Source: CAXBCP01 sp963977005 (lineage in GTDB: Bacteria > Pseudomonadota > Alphaproteobacteria > MPNO01 > UBA830). From it: DNA of 64,000 nucleotides. The notes under the pieces are model-generated. The model was not told where the DNA came from and made no database searches. It worked only from the letters and a program-made list of their open reading frames with translations. Positions 16,208 through 23,998 of this stretch are shown here, piece after piece. The number at the start of each line of letters is the position of its first letter. Position 1 is the stretch's first letter. The stretch covers positions 92,219-156,218 of the forward strand of contig CAXBMQ010000010.1 in the NCBI GenBank assembly GCA_963977005.1. The letters run 5' to 3'. The translations under genes were made by a program, and so were the position numbers.

Positions 16208-17218
16208 TCAGCTGCCGGATTTGAGCATCTTCGATTTCAGCAGTTCGAAATCGACGCTGTATTTGCGTTTGGCCGCATCGGCCCAGTTGGCTTTCAGGAT
16301 TGTCGCCGTGAATGCCTTTCCGTATTCGCCGGGCACGTCCCAGCGCTGCACACCGTCAGCCATGATCTTCGCATTGTCGATTGCGATCAGTTCCTTGATC
16401 ACGCGACCGCTTTCGTTTTCATAATGCAGGCCGGCCGCGAGGATCTGATCCTGAGCCTTCTTGCTCAGCTTGTCGAAACGATCCTTGTTCATGGTCAGAA
16501 ATGTTGTCGACCGGAAGAAAGCCGGACCAACCTTGAACTTGATGTATTTCTGCCAGCCACGGAAGGCGACGCCGCCTTCCGGCCAGGCCAGCCCGTCAAC
16601 GACGCCACGCTCCAGCGCAGTGTATACTTCGGACGGCGAAATGTTCTTGGTCGTCGCGCCCATTGCCTTCAGGAACGGCGTGTAGAGCGGCGTGGTGCGC
16701 ATTTTAACGCCGTTGAGATCAAGACCGGTTGTCTTGCTCAGCTTCGGCTTTTCTTTCATCCAGAGATAGAACTGGTTGTCATTGTACCAGTTCGCCCAGC
16801 CGAGGATGACACCGTTGAGCTTCTCCGCCCAGACCTTGTTCATCAGGTCATAGCCGCCATTCGCCCGCCATTCCTGAGGCGTCATGTTGGAAATACCCGT
16901 CAGGCGCGCTTCCGGCACCAGGTTGGCGTAATAGGTCGTCGGCGACATGATGATATCGATCAGGCCGCGCTTCATCGCAGCGCCCTGCTTGCGGTTCGGG
17001 GTCACTTCCGGTCCGCCGATATAGTTCAGTTTAACAAGGCTCTCGTCCTTTGCCATTTCTTTCGAGAATGTGGCAAACATCGCCTTGCTCTGGTCATGCT
17101 TCTGCCCCATTGCGGTCGACAGCTTCAGTTCTTCGGCCGCCTGTGCGGGCAGCGTTACTGCCGTCATGGCCGCGACCGCAACACCTGCTGCAGTCAGTTT
17201 TCCCATCGTGATCTTCAT
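16208..17218 (-). CDS. TRAP transporter solute-binding protein (DctP family)
   Basis: A 336-residue periplasmic receptor. The N-terminus has a Sec signal peptide (MGKLTAAGVAVAAMTAVTLPAQA, cleavage after residue 27-28) and a GGGAGGA ribosome site before ATG 17218. The GVKMRTTPLYTPFLKAMGA segment carries the conserved Arg that binds a carboxylate in this family, followed by ALERGVVDGLAWPEGG. It converges on the DctQM genes and shares a terminator with them, an unusual arrangement because these three genes are normally co-directional. It is the likely partner of DctQM at 14302-16130. Confidence 0.9.
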   Translation of the reverse strand: MKITMGKLTAAGVAVAAMTAVTLPAQAAEELKLSTAMGQKHDQSKAMFATFSKEMAKDESLVKLNYIGGPEVTPNRKQGAAMKRGLIDIIMSPTTYYANLVPEARLTGISNMTPQEWRANGGYDLMNKVWAEKLNGVILGWANWYNDNQFYLWMKEKPKLSKTTGLDLNGVKMRTTPLYTPFLKAMGATTKNISPSEVYTALERGVVDGLAWPEGGVAFRGWQKYIKFKVGPAFFRSTTFLTMNKDRFDKLSKKAQDQILAAGLHYENESGRVIKELIAIDNAKIMADGVQRWDVPGEYGKAFTATILKANWADAAKRKYSVDFELLKSKMLKSGS

Positions 17219-17387
17219 TTACTCGTCCTCCCAGGACATGGTTCGATTCTGGATATGAAAGGGGCGCGTTTTTCGCCCCTCCCCGTTACGGATTCTTCCG
17301 TACGCCCCTCTACCTTAGCAGTCCCGCAAATCGACCGGAACCCATTTGCTTAGGTAACGAAGTACCGTACTCTAACCGCCAAATCTT

Positions 17388-18665
17388 GTGCCGAAAGCCC
17401 CCGAATTGCCTGAAACATCTACGCAGAGTACCGAGGATTCCGCTTCCCCGAGAGGCTGGCTTGTTGTCGCCGCGCTCTTCCTGATGCTGAGCATCATCAT
17501 CACCGCCCGGAACAGCATGGGGCTGATGATGCCGTTCTGGAAAGACGATATGGGCTGGTCGTACAAGTTCGTCTCGACGGCAAGCGCCGCGATGCTGATT
17601 ACGATGGCGGTCATCGCCCCCGTTGTCGGGTCCGTCATAGACCGGCTTGGCTCCCGGATGATCTATGCCACCGGCATGACCGTCATCGGGACCGTTTTCA
17701 TCCTGTGCTCGTTTATGACCAAACCCTGGCAGCTTATCGCCCTGTTCAGCATCGTCGGCGGCGCCGCTTTCGCCGCGATGGCGCCGTCGCTGGTGTCCAC
17801 CACGATCGCCCAGCATTTCACGGGCCGGATCGGGCTTGCGACCAGCATCGCGACATCAGGCAGCACGGGCGGCCAGTTCGCCCTGATGCCGCTTCTGGCA
17901 TTCCTGGTGACGCTGACGTCCTGGCGTCAGAGCTATTTCATGCTCGGCATTGCCGTTCTTGCGATGGCCGTCGTGGTGTTCCTCCTCATCGGCCGGGAAA
18001 CCCCGCGGCCGCGCCCGGCAAAAGGATCGCCGGGCGCATCGACGATGCTCGGCACCCTCGGGGCTCTGTTCAGGCTGAGGACGTTCTGGTTGCTGGGCAG
18101 CAGTTTCTTCATCTGCGGGTTCACCACGGCGGGCGTGATCAAGGTGCACCTGATCCCGTACGCCGTCAGCTGCGGTTTTCCGCCGGTACAGAGCGCGACC
18201 GCCTATGGCGTGCTGTCGCTGTTCAGCCTGATCGGCATGATATCCTACGGCTGGCTGTCGGACCGCTATCACCGCCCCACCCTGCTGGCGAGCTGTTACT
18301 TCGTGCGGGCGCTCACCTTCATCATGCTGATGTATATCGCGGGCAATACGCCCCTGCTCTTCATCTTTGCCGCCCTGTTCGGCATTTTCGATTACGCGAC
18401 GTTTCCGATCGTCGCCAGCCTGGTTGCGACCCATATCGGTCGCAATGTGATGGGAATCACCATGGGGCTTATATTCGCGCTGCATTCCGTCGGCGGTGCG
18501 CTGGGATCGTTCATGGGCGGCTGGCTGTTCGAAGCCTTCGCCCGATATGACTGGGTGTGGATGGTCTCTGTGCTGCTCGCCTTCCTCGCCGCGTTCCTGA
18601 GCATCCTGATCAGGGAAAACCGGGAGCCGCAGACGCTGCGCACGGCGCAACCCGGCACGGCGTGA
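17388..18665 (+). CDS. MFS transporter, oxalate/formate- or monocarboxylate-like
   Basis: A 425-residue protein with about 12 hydrophobic segments. GTG 17388 is the start. Hydrophilic N-terminal 20 residues precede the first helix; the loop 2-3 segment GSVIDRLGSRMIYATG is the MFS signature. The pattern RNSMGLMMPFWKDDMGWS near residue 42 is common in OFA-type carriers of carboxylates. It is on its own, between the TRAP receptor gene, which runs the other way, and a terminator/tRNA. The substrate is unknown. Confidence 0.85.
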   Translation: MPKAPELPETSTQSTEDSASPRGWLVVAALFLMLSIIITARNSMGLMMPFWKDDMGWSYKFVSTASAAMLITMAVIAPVVGSVIDRLGSRMIYATGMTVIGTVFILCSFMTKPWQLIALFSIVGGAAFAAMAPSLVSTTIAQHFTGRIGLATSIATSGSTGGQFALMPLLAFLVTLTSWRQSYFMLGIAVLAMAVVVFLLIGRETPRPRPAKGSPGASTMLGTLGALFRLRTFWLLGSSFFICGFTTAGVIKVHLIPYAVSCGFPPVQSATAYGVLSLFSLIGMISYGWLSDRYHRPTLLASCYFVRALTFIMLMYIAGNTPLLFIFAALFGIFDYATFPIVASLVATHIGRNVMGITMGLIFALHSVGGALGSFMGGWLFEAFARYDWVWMVSVLLAFLAAFLSILIRENREPQTLRTAQPGTA

Positions 18666-18683
18666 GCCACTGGCCCGCCACGT

Positions 18684-18713
18684 AAAAGGCCCGCCAAAAA
18701 TGGCGGGCCTTTC
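18684..18713. terminator. Bidirectional terminator between MFS gene and tRNA-Pro
   Basis: AAAGGCCCGCCA and TGGCGGGCCTTT form a 12-bp stem around AAAA. It lies 19 bases after the MFS stop and just past the 3' end of the convergent tRNA gene, with T-rich tails on both strands, so it can serve both. Confidence 0.85.
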
Positions 18714-18717
18714 AACC

Positions 18718-18794
<77 letters not shown>

Positions 18795-18852
18795 GTACGT
18801 TCGAGTGCCGCAAACTACGCAGGGTTCGCCGACAACTCAAGCACGGATATCG

Positions 18853-19341
18853 TCAGATACCGACGTTTTTCAGGGTTGCCCGTATATCTTCCAGTTCGCC
18901 CAGAACCTGTCGCAGAGCGTCACGGTCGATCGATGGCGTATCCGACGTGCCAGGATCGGCGGCGGCCGAGCCCTGTGTGCCGTGGGGCGCGGCGGAATCT
19001 GCGGCCTGCGGTGTCTCCGACGGACCGGCCTGTTCGGACTGTTCGGCCAGGATCTGTTTGACCCCGCCCTCGCGCAGCAGCTTTTGCACGCCTTTGATGG
19101 TGTAGCCGTCGGTATACAGCAATTCGCGGATACCCCGCAGCAGGTCGATATCCTCGGGACGGTAATACCTTCTTCCGCCGCCCCGCTTCAGCGGTTTCAC
19201 CTGGGCGAACTTGCTTTCCCAGAAACGCAGGACGTGCGCCGGGATATCGAGATCCGATGCGACTTCGCTGATGGTTCGGAAGGCCGCGGCCGATTTACCC
19301 TGACGGCGGCCTGTTTCCTTTGGATCGGCCGCTTCAGTCAT
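18853..19341 (-). CDS. MerR family transcriptional regulator
   Basis: A 162-residue regulator. The N-terminal winged helix (FRTISEVASDLDIPAHVLRFWE, RRYYRPEDIDLLRGI) is clear; the C-terminal 60 residues are Gly-, Glu- and Gln-rich without a ligand-binding cysteine cluster. It lies 17 bases after ihfA and before tRNA-Pro, the usual place for this gene in alphaproteobacteria. The target genes are unknown; the position suggests an old link with the fatty acid block rather than metal sensing. Confidence 0.9.
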   Translation of the reverse strand: MTEAADPKETGRRQGKSAAAFRTISEVASDLDIPAHVLRFWESKFAQVKPLKRGGGRRYYRPEDIDLLRGIRELLYTDGYTIKGVQKLLREGGVKQILAEQSEQAGPSETPQAADSAAPHGTQGSAAADPGTSDTPSIDRDALRQVLGELEDIRATLKNVGI

Positions 19342-19358
19342 TTATCAGCCGCCATGTA

Positions 19359-19772
19359 TCAATTACCGGGCCGGTAAGGCGTTCCGCTGCCGATCGGCGG
19401 CGGTGTGTCCGTCGGTTGCTGCCGGGTGGCGTTATCGTCTGCGGCAGAGAATCCCTCACCGCTATCGTCCCGCTCTCCGGCTTCACCGTTGATGCGGTTC
19501 TTGAGCACGTTCGACGCGCGGAACACAAGCACCTTCCGCGGGAGAATAGGCACCTCTTCGCCGGTCTTCGGATTACGACCGACACGCTGGCCCTTCTGGC
19601 GGACGGAAAAACTTCCGAAGGATGATATTTTGACAGTTTCACCACGGGTGAGTGTGTCCGCAATTTCCGAAAGAACGGATTCGACCAAATCCGCAGACTC
19701 GTTACGCGACAAGCCCACTTCCTGATATACGGCTTCGCTTAGGTCTGCTCTTGTGACCGTTTCATCGGTCAT
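19359..19772 (-). CDS. ihfA: Integration host factor subunit alpha
   Basis: A 137-residue DNA-bending protein. The first ~96 residues are a standard IHF/HU fold, with the VKISSFGSFSVRQKGQRVGRNPKTGEEVPI stretch whose Pro intercalates and bends DNA. Compared with about 100 residues in the family, there is a C-terminal extension of about 40 residues, acidic and Pro/Gly-rich (GERDDSGEGFSAADDNATRQ, then a TPPPIG stretch). It works with IhfB, encoded elsewhere. It lies 132 bases after fabH in the same direction as the merR gene. Confidence 0.93.
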   Translation of the reverse strand: MTDETVTRADLSEAVYQEVGLSRNESADLVESVLSEIADTLTRGETVKISSFGSFSVRQKGQRVGRNPKTGEEVPILPRKVLVFRASNVLKNRINGEAGERDDSGEGFSAADDNATRQQPTDTPPPIGSGTPYRPGN

Positions 19773-19904
19773 GGCATGCCCCCTGATTGTCCCTGCGACA
19801 GACGGTAGCCGCTGCGAAGAACGCCGTCAATATCAAAGGGATAGATGATTTCGCTCATACCGCGAACGGGTATCTGCAGCGCCTCCGGTCGCACCGGGAG
19901 CGCG

Positions 19905-20879
19905 TCACCAGCGAATAACGCTGGCGCCCCAGGTAAATCCGCCGCCCATCGCTTCCAGCACCACCACATCGCCGACGGTAACACGCCCGTCCCGCACGGC
20001 TTCCGTGAGTGCCAGCGGAATGGATGCGGCGGACGTATTGGCGTGGTGGTCGACGGTCATGACGATTTTGTCTTCGCTCATTTTGAGCTTCCGCGCCGTG
20101 GTCGAGATAATCCGCTGGTTCGCCTGATGCGGGACCAGCCAGTTGATATCCTCCGCGACGAGGCCGGCCGCGTCGAGTGCCTCGGAACAGACACTCGCCA
20201 GATTCCTGACGGCGTGCTTGAAAACTTCCGGCCCTTCCATGCGGAGAAACCCGACAGACTGCGTCGATGACGGGCCGCCATCGACATAAAGCAGATCGTG
20301 GTGCTGCCCGTCCGAATGCAGACAGTTCGACAGAATCCCCCTGTCCGCGCTGCTCCCGTCGCCTTCCCGGCCCTGAAGCACCACCGCACCGGCGCCGTCG
20401 CCGAACAAGACGCAGGTCGACCGGTCTTCCCAGTCCAGGATGCGCGAAAACGTCTCTGCGCCGATAACCAGGACGTTCTCCGCCTGACCGAGCCGAATGA
20501 AATTGTCCGCGACATTCATGGCGTAGACGAAACCCGAACACACCGCCTGAACGTCGAAGGCAGCCCCGCGGGTCATGCCGAGCGCAGCCTGAATCGCCGT
20601 TGCGGTCGACGGAAAGGTTTCGTCCGGCGTCGCGGTGGCCAGCACGATCATGTCCAGATCGGCGGCGCCGAGACCGGCATCCTGCAGCGCGTCTAGCGAT
20701 GCCGCCAGTGCAAGGTCGGATGTTTTCTGACCTTCAGCGGCGATGTGGCGGGAATGTATGCCCGTGCGCTGCACGATCCATTCGTGAGATGTGTCGACCT
20801 TCTCGGCAAGCTCGTCATTGGTGACGATGCGCTCGGGCAGGTAGGAGCCGCAGCCGGCGACGACGGATCTGCGCACCAT
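19905..20879 (-). CDS. fabH: 3-oxoacyl-[ACP] synthase III
   Basis: A 324-residue enzyme that condenses acetyl-CoA with malonyl-ACP to begin fatty acid synthesis. Catalytic residues are in place: Cys114 in AVCSGF, His251 in PHQANQR and Asn281 in HHANTS. ATG 20879 overlaps the plsX stop by one base (TGATG); the longer frame to 21476 is inside plsX. Length is normal. The plsX-fabH pair couples phospholipid acyl supply to chain initiation, and the following ihfA is standard for the group. Confidence 0.96.
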   Translation of the reverse strand: MVRRSVVAGCGSYLPERIVTNDELAEKVDTSHEWIVQRTGIHSRHIAAEGQKTSDLALAASLDALQDAGLGAADLDMIVLATATPDETFPSTATAIQAALGMTRGAAFDVQAVCSGFVYAMNVADNFIRLGQAENVLVIGAETFSRILDWEDRSTCVLFGDGAGAVVLQGREGDGSSADRGILSNCLHSDGQHHDLLYVDGGPSSTQSVGFLRMEGPEVFKHAVRNLASVCSEALDAAGLVAEDINWLVPHQANQRIISTTARKLKMSEDKIVMTVDHHANTSAASIPLALTEAVRDGRVTVGDVVVLEAMGGGFTWGASVIRW

Positions 20880-21928
20880 CAGGAAGCCGCAGCCTCCACC
20901 GGCCCCTGATCCAGTTCGCCGAACGCCTCGAGGCCCTCTGTGATCTTCTGGTTGAAACCGTTTGCGGCCATATCGACTGCGACACCTATTGCGTTTGCAA
21001 AACCGAAGGCATCGGTGCCTCCGTGACTTTTCACGGCGATTCCGTTCAGACCGAGAAAGACCGCGCCATTGTAACGCCGCGGGTCGATTCGGTCCCGCAT
21101 CTTGCGCAGGCCGCGCCGGGCAAAAACATACCCGAGTCGGGCGGACATCGAACTCCGGAATGCATCGCCCAGGAATTCCTTGATCAGCCGGGCGGTTCCC
21201 TCTGTTGCCTTCAGGGCGATATTGCCGGTGAAACCGTCCGACACGACGACATCGGTCGTCCCCGCTGCGATGTCGTCGCCTTCGACGAATCCGTGAAAGC
21301 TGAAAGTTCCGGTCATCTGGCGGAGATACGCTGCCGCCTGCTGGATTTCCGCATGCCCCTTCATCTCTTCGGAGCCGACATTCAACAGGCCGCAGGTTGG
21401 ATTGACGTTTCCGAGGACGGTCCGTGCAAAGACATTGCCCATAATGGCGAACTGCACCAGGTTCTTGGCATCGCACTCGACGTTGGCGCCAAGGTCGAGC
21501 ATGACGCTCTCGCCGCGGATTGTCGGAAATATGGCGGCAATGGCGGGGCGGTGAATACCCGGCAGGGTGCGCAGGGACAATTTGGCCATCGCCATCAGCG
21601 CACCGGTATTGCCGGCGGACACGACACCTTCCGCGGCGCCGTCGCGGACGGCATCGATAGCCAGCTGCATGCTCGACTGGCGTCCTTTGCGGATCGCCAC
21701 GGACACCGTCATATCGCTACTGATGACATCATCGGTATGCAGAATCTCGGTGATTTCACGCAGCCGTTTCCGCCGCTTGATCAACGGCAGAATGCGGGCT
21801 TCGTCGCCGAACATCCGAAACCGGATATTAGGGAACCTGCGGCGCGCAAGATCCGCGCCCTTAACGACGATTGCAGGGGCGTTGTCACCGCCCATCGCAT
21901 CGAGAGCGATCGTGAAAGACGCGCTCAC
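20879..21928 (-). CDS. plsX: Phosphate acyltransferase PlsX
   Basis: A 349-residue enzyme that makes acyl-phosphate from acyl-ACP and phosphate for phospholipid synthesis. The start IALDAMGGDNAP, the SAGNTGALMA motif and the RPAIAAIFPT and LLNVGSEEMKG motifs are diagnostic. It follows rpmF by 31 bases and is coupled to fabH at the 3' end. Length matches the family. Confidence 0.97.
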   Translation of the reverse strand: MSASFTIALDAMGGDNAPAIVVKGADLARRRFPNIRFRMFGDEARILPLIKRRKRLREITEILHTDDVISSDMTVSVAIRKGRQSSMQLAIDAVRDGAAEGVVSAGNTGALMAMAKLSLRTLPGIHRPAIAAIFPTIRGESVMLDLGANVECDAKNLVQFAIMGNVFARTVLGNVNPTCGLLNVGSEEMKGHAEIQQAAAYLRQMTGTFSFHGFVEGDDIAAGTTDVVVSDGFTGNIALKATEGTARLIKEFLGDAFRSSMSARLGYVFARRGLRKMRDRIDPRRYNGAVFLGLNGIAVKSHGGTDAFGFANAIGVAVDMAANGFNQKITEGLEAFGELDQGPVEAAAS

Positions 21929-21959
21929 TGTCGGTTCCTATCCTGGCAAAAAGCGGTCG

Positions 21960-22142
21960 TCAGGCCGCAGACGTCTCCGTGACCTCGCGGCCATCGTAAT
22001 AGCCGCAGGACGCGCAGACATGATGCGGACGCTTCAATTCGCCGCAATTGGCGCATTCCGCATTCGCATTGGACGTCAGAGCGTGATGAGCGCGGCGCAT
22101 ATTCCGCTTCGATTTCGATACTTTATTCTTTGGAACAGCCAT
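21960..22142 (-). CDS. rpmF: 50S ribosomal protein L32
   Basis: A 60-residue ribosomal protein starting MAVPKNKVSKSKRNMRRAHH and containing the zinc-ribbon pair CANCGELK and CASCGYYDG. It is the fourth gene of the conserved block after the DUF177 gene (gap 90 bases) and before plsX. All four zinc-ligand cysteines are present, so this is the zinc-containing form. Confidence 0.97.
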   Translation of the reverse strand: MAVPKNKVSKSKRNMRRAHHALTSNANAECANCGELKRPHHVCASCGYYDGREVTETSAA

Positions 22143-22232
22143 AACCGTGCCATCTCAACTGTTGGGGATACCTATTGGGGAGCGATAGATATTCTATCCT
22201 GGCCCGCGGGGCAACATGTAGTTTTGCCGACG

Positions 22233-22787
22233 CTATTTCTTTGGCTTCAATTCGGCAAGAATTTCAAACGGATTGGCCCGTTTCGGCCCCTTTTCCGCCT
22301 CTTCCTCGGTCATCAGGCTGGCGCCGGGGCCCAGTTCCAGCGCTGCCGGGTCTATATTGGGATGACGCGGGTACGGATCGAGCGCCAATGACAGTTCTTC
22401 GGCAACGATCTCGCCGAGATCGAGGGTTTCGCCCTCAAGCGGCTCGACGTCGTCGGGATCGACGATATCCGCGGTATCGGCGGAATTCCGGGCAAAAACG
22501 ATGTCGACCTCTTCCGCCACGGTCGCCGGAAACGGATCGAGTGTCACCACGCAGTTCTGGGTCACATCCGCAGAAATCCGGCCGGTTACAGAGAGAACTT
22601 TCCCCGTTTTCAGCCAGACAAGGGTGAGGTGAGCACGGAACGAATCAAGCGATACCAGACCGAAACGCGCCGCCAAAGCCGCCCTCTGCTGCCGATCGGC
22701 CTCCAGGTCGATCTCCCGGACGTCCTCGCCAAGGGAATCGAGGGTAATCCCGACGCTGAATTCCGGTGTGGGGTCCGCTACCGTCAT
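22233..22787 (-). CDS. DUF177 / YceD family protein
   Basis: A 184-residue acidic protein of the YceD/DUF177 family, found before rpmF in most bacteria; plant relatives affect 23S rRNA accumulation. Support: CVVTLDPFPATV, DLGEIVAEELSLALDPYPRHP and the C-terminal NPFEILAELK motif. Its ATG overlaps the last bases of the cytochrome chaperone gene (22784-22787, ATGA), so the two are translationally coupled. Confidence 0.92.
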   Translation of the reverse strand: MTVADPTPEFSVGITLDSLGEDVREIDLEADRQQRAALAARFGLVSLDSFRAHLTLVWLKTGKVLSVTGRISADVTQNCVVTLDPFPATVAEEVDIVFARNSADTADIVDPDDVEPLEGETLDLGEIVAEELSLALDPYPRHPNIDPAALELGPGASLMTEEEAEKGPKRANPFEILAELKPKK

Positions 22788-23317
22788 TGAATGTCCCCGA
22801 AGGCGAATTTTCCGTGCTCGACATCCTGCAGGTCGAGCGCCGCCATATGCGTTGCCTGGGCGCGCAGATACCGGGCGAGAGCCGCAACCGATGCCTCGCT
22901 GTGTTCGACCGTTGCATAGACGTTGCGCGACAGGGCCTCTTCCAGCCCAGCTTCAGCGCCCGAAAGCCCCGCCTCGTAAGAGGCTATCCGGCCGTAAAAC
23001 GCCTGAACCATCGCCTTGACACGCTTGCCGACCCCCATATCCCCGGCCCCCATTTCGCGCAGGCTGACATCCATATCCTCGAACATCAGGTCGAACAGGG
23101 CCTGTGCCGCATCGCTCGACGATTCGGATGCGCCCTTGAGGCGCCGAAGAACGAGAAACGCATGCAGCGTTACCATCTCGAAACGCCCGTCGACGGTATC
23201 GGGGACGCCGAAATCGGTATAAAAACGGGGCTGCCGCGCGCGCTCTACGATAATCCGGTAGATTTCGTGAATATTGCCAGGGGGTCCCGACTTTCGGAAA
23301 AGAGTGCTCAAGGGCAT
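22784..23317 (-). CDS. Ubiquinol-cytochrome c chaperone (CBP3/UQCC1) family protein
   Basis: A 177-residue protein of the CBP3 family, needed for assembly of cytochrome bc1 in mitochondria. Family features are IYRIIVERARQPRFYTDFGVPDT near the start and LFDLMFEDMDVSLREMGAGDMGVGKRVKAM in the middle. It is divergent from bamE, with 113 bases between the starts, and heads the DUF177-rpmF-plsX-fabH block. Role in alphaproteobacteria is inferred from the family. Confidence 0.9.
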   Translation of the reverse strand: MPLSTLFRKSGPPGNIHEIYRIIVERARQPRFYTDFGVPDTVDGRFEMVTLHAFLVLRRLKGASESSSDAAQALFDLMFEDMDVSLREMGAGDMGVGKRVKAMVQAFYGRIASYEAGLSGAEAGLEEALSRNVYATVEHSEASVAALARYLRAQATHMAALDLQDVEHGKFAFGDIQ

Positions 23318-23430
23318 GGTTTTCTGCGCTTTTTGATCGATTGACAGCTTGGCATGGGGGCGTCAATTTGATCCTTGTAGGATCCGCCCTCTTCCGCCAC
23401 ATAGGTAGTGACAACAGCGATAATGGTCAA

Positions 23431-23916
23431 ATGAGACATTTATCTATTCTCGGGAATCCCTGGGTCCGGAAGGCCGCCGCGGGCGTTATTCTGGGCGGCA
23501 TGCTCGCCGGTTGTTCCCCGACGCTGAACAATCACGGCAACATCCCGGAGGCGGAACTCATCCAGAGCATTCGTATCGGGAGCAGCAATCGCGAGCAGAT
23601 CGCGGCGATGCTGGGCAACCCGTCAGCCGTTGCCACCTTCGACAAGGAGTCCTGGTATTACGTCGGCATGCGCACCAGCCAGATCGCCTTTCTCGAACCG
23701 GAAATTCTCGAGCGCAAGGTACTGGTCGTGCGTTTCGACAAACAGGGTATCGTTCAGCAGGTAGAGCGGCTTGACAAGGAAGACGGCCGGGAGGTTCAGA
23801 TCGTCGACCGGAAAACCCCTACCCGCGGCAAGGAACTGACAATTCTGGAACAATTGCTCGGCAATGTCGGCAAGTTTGCCGGCCCTGCGGCGGACGACGG
23901 CAGCGCCGGCCTCTGA
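23431..23916 (+). CDS. bamE: Outer membrane protein assembly factor BamE
   Basis: A 161-residue lipoprotein. ATG 23431 gives a lipoprotein signal peptide with lipobox LAGC (Cys at residue 28); the frame to 23341 would lengthen it without a signal start. The SmpA/OmlA fold is shown by IRIGSSNREQIAAMLGNPSAVATFDKESWYYVG. BamE stabilises the BamA-BamD complex that inserts outer-membrane beta barrels. It is divergent from the cytochrome chaperone gene, as is usual in this group. A terminator follows. Confidence 0.93.
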   Translation: MRHLSILGNPWVRKAAAGVILGGMLAGCSPTLNNHGNIPEAELIQSIRIGSSNREQIAAMLGNPSAVATFDKESWYYVGMRTSQIAFLEPEILERKVLVVRFDKQGIVQQVERLDKEDGREVQIVDRKTPTRGKELTILEQLLGNVGKFAGPAADDGSAGL

Positions 23917-23937
23917 TCCCCGCCCGCGAAACACATA

Positions 23938-23970
23938 AAAAAAGCCCCGGAATTCATCCGGGGCTTTTTT
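23938..23970. terminator. Bidirectional terminator between bamE and hppA
   Basis: GCCCCGGA (23944-23951) and TCCGGGGC (23957-23964) form a stem around ATTCA. Seven A precede and six T follow it, so it terminates both convergent genes. Confidence 0.9.
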
Positions 23971-23998
23971 CGTTCGGGCTAAGCCCTGTTCCTGACGA

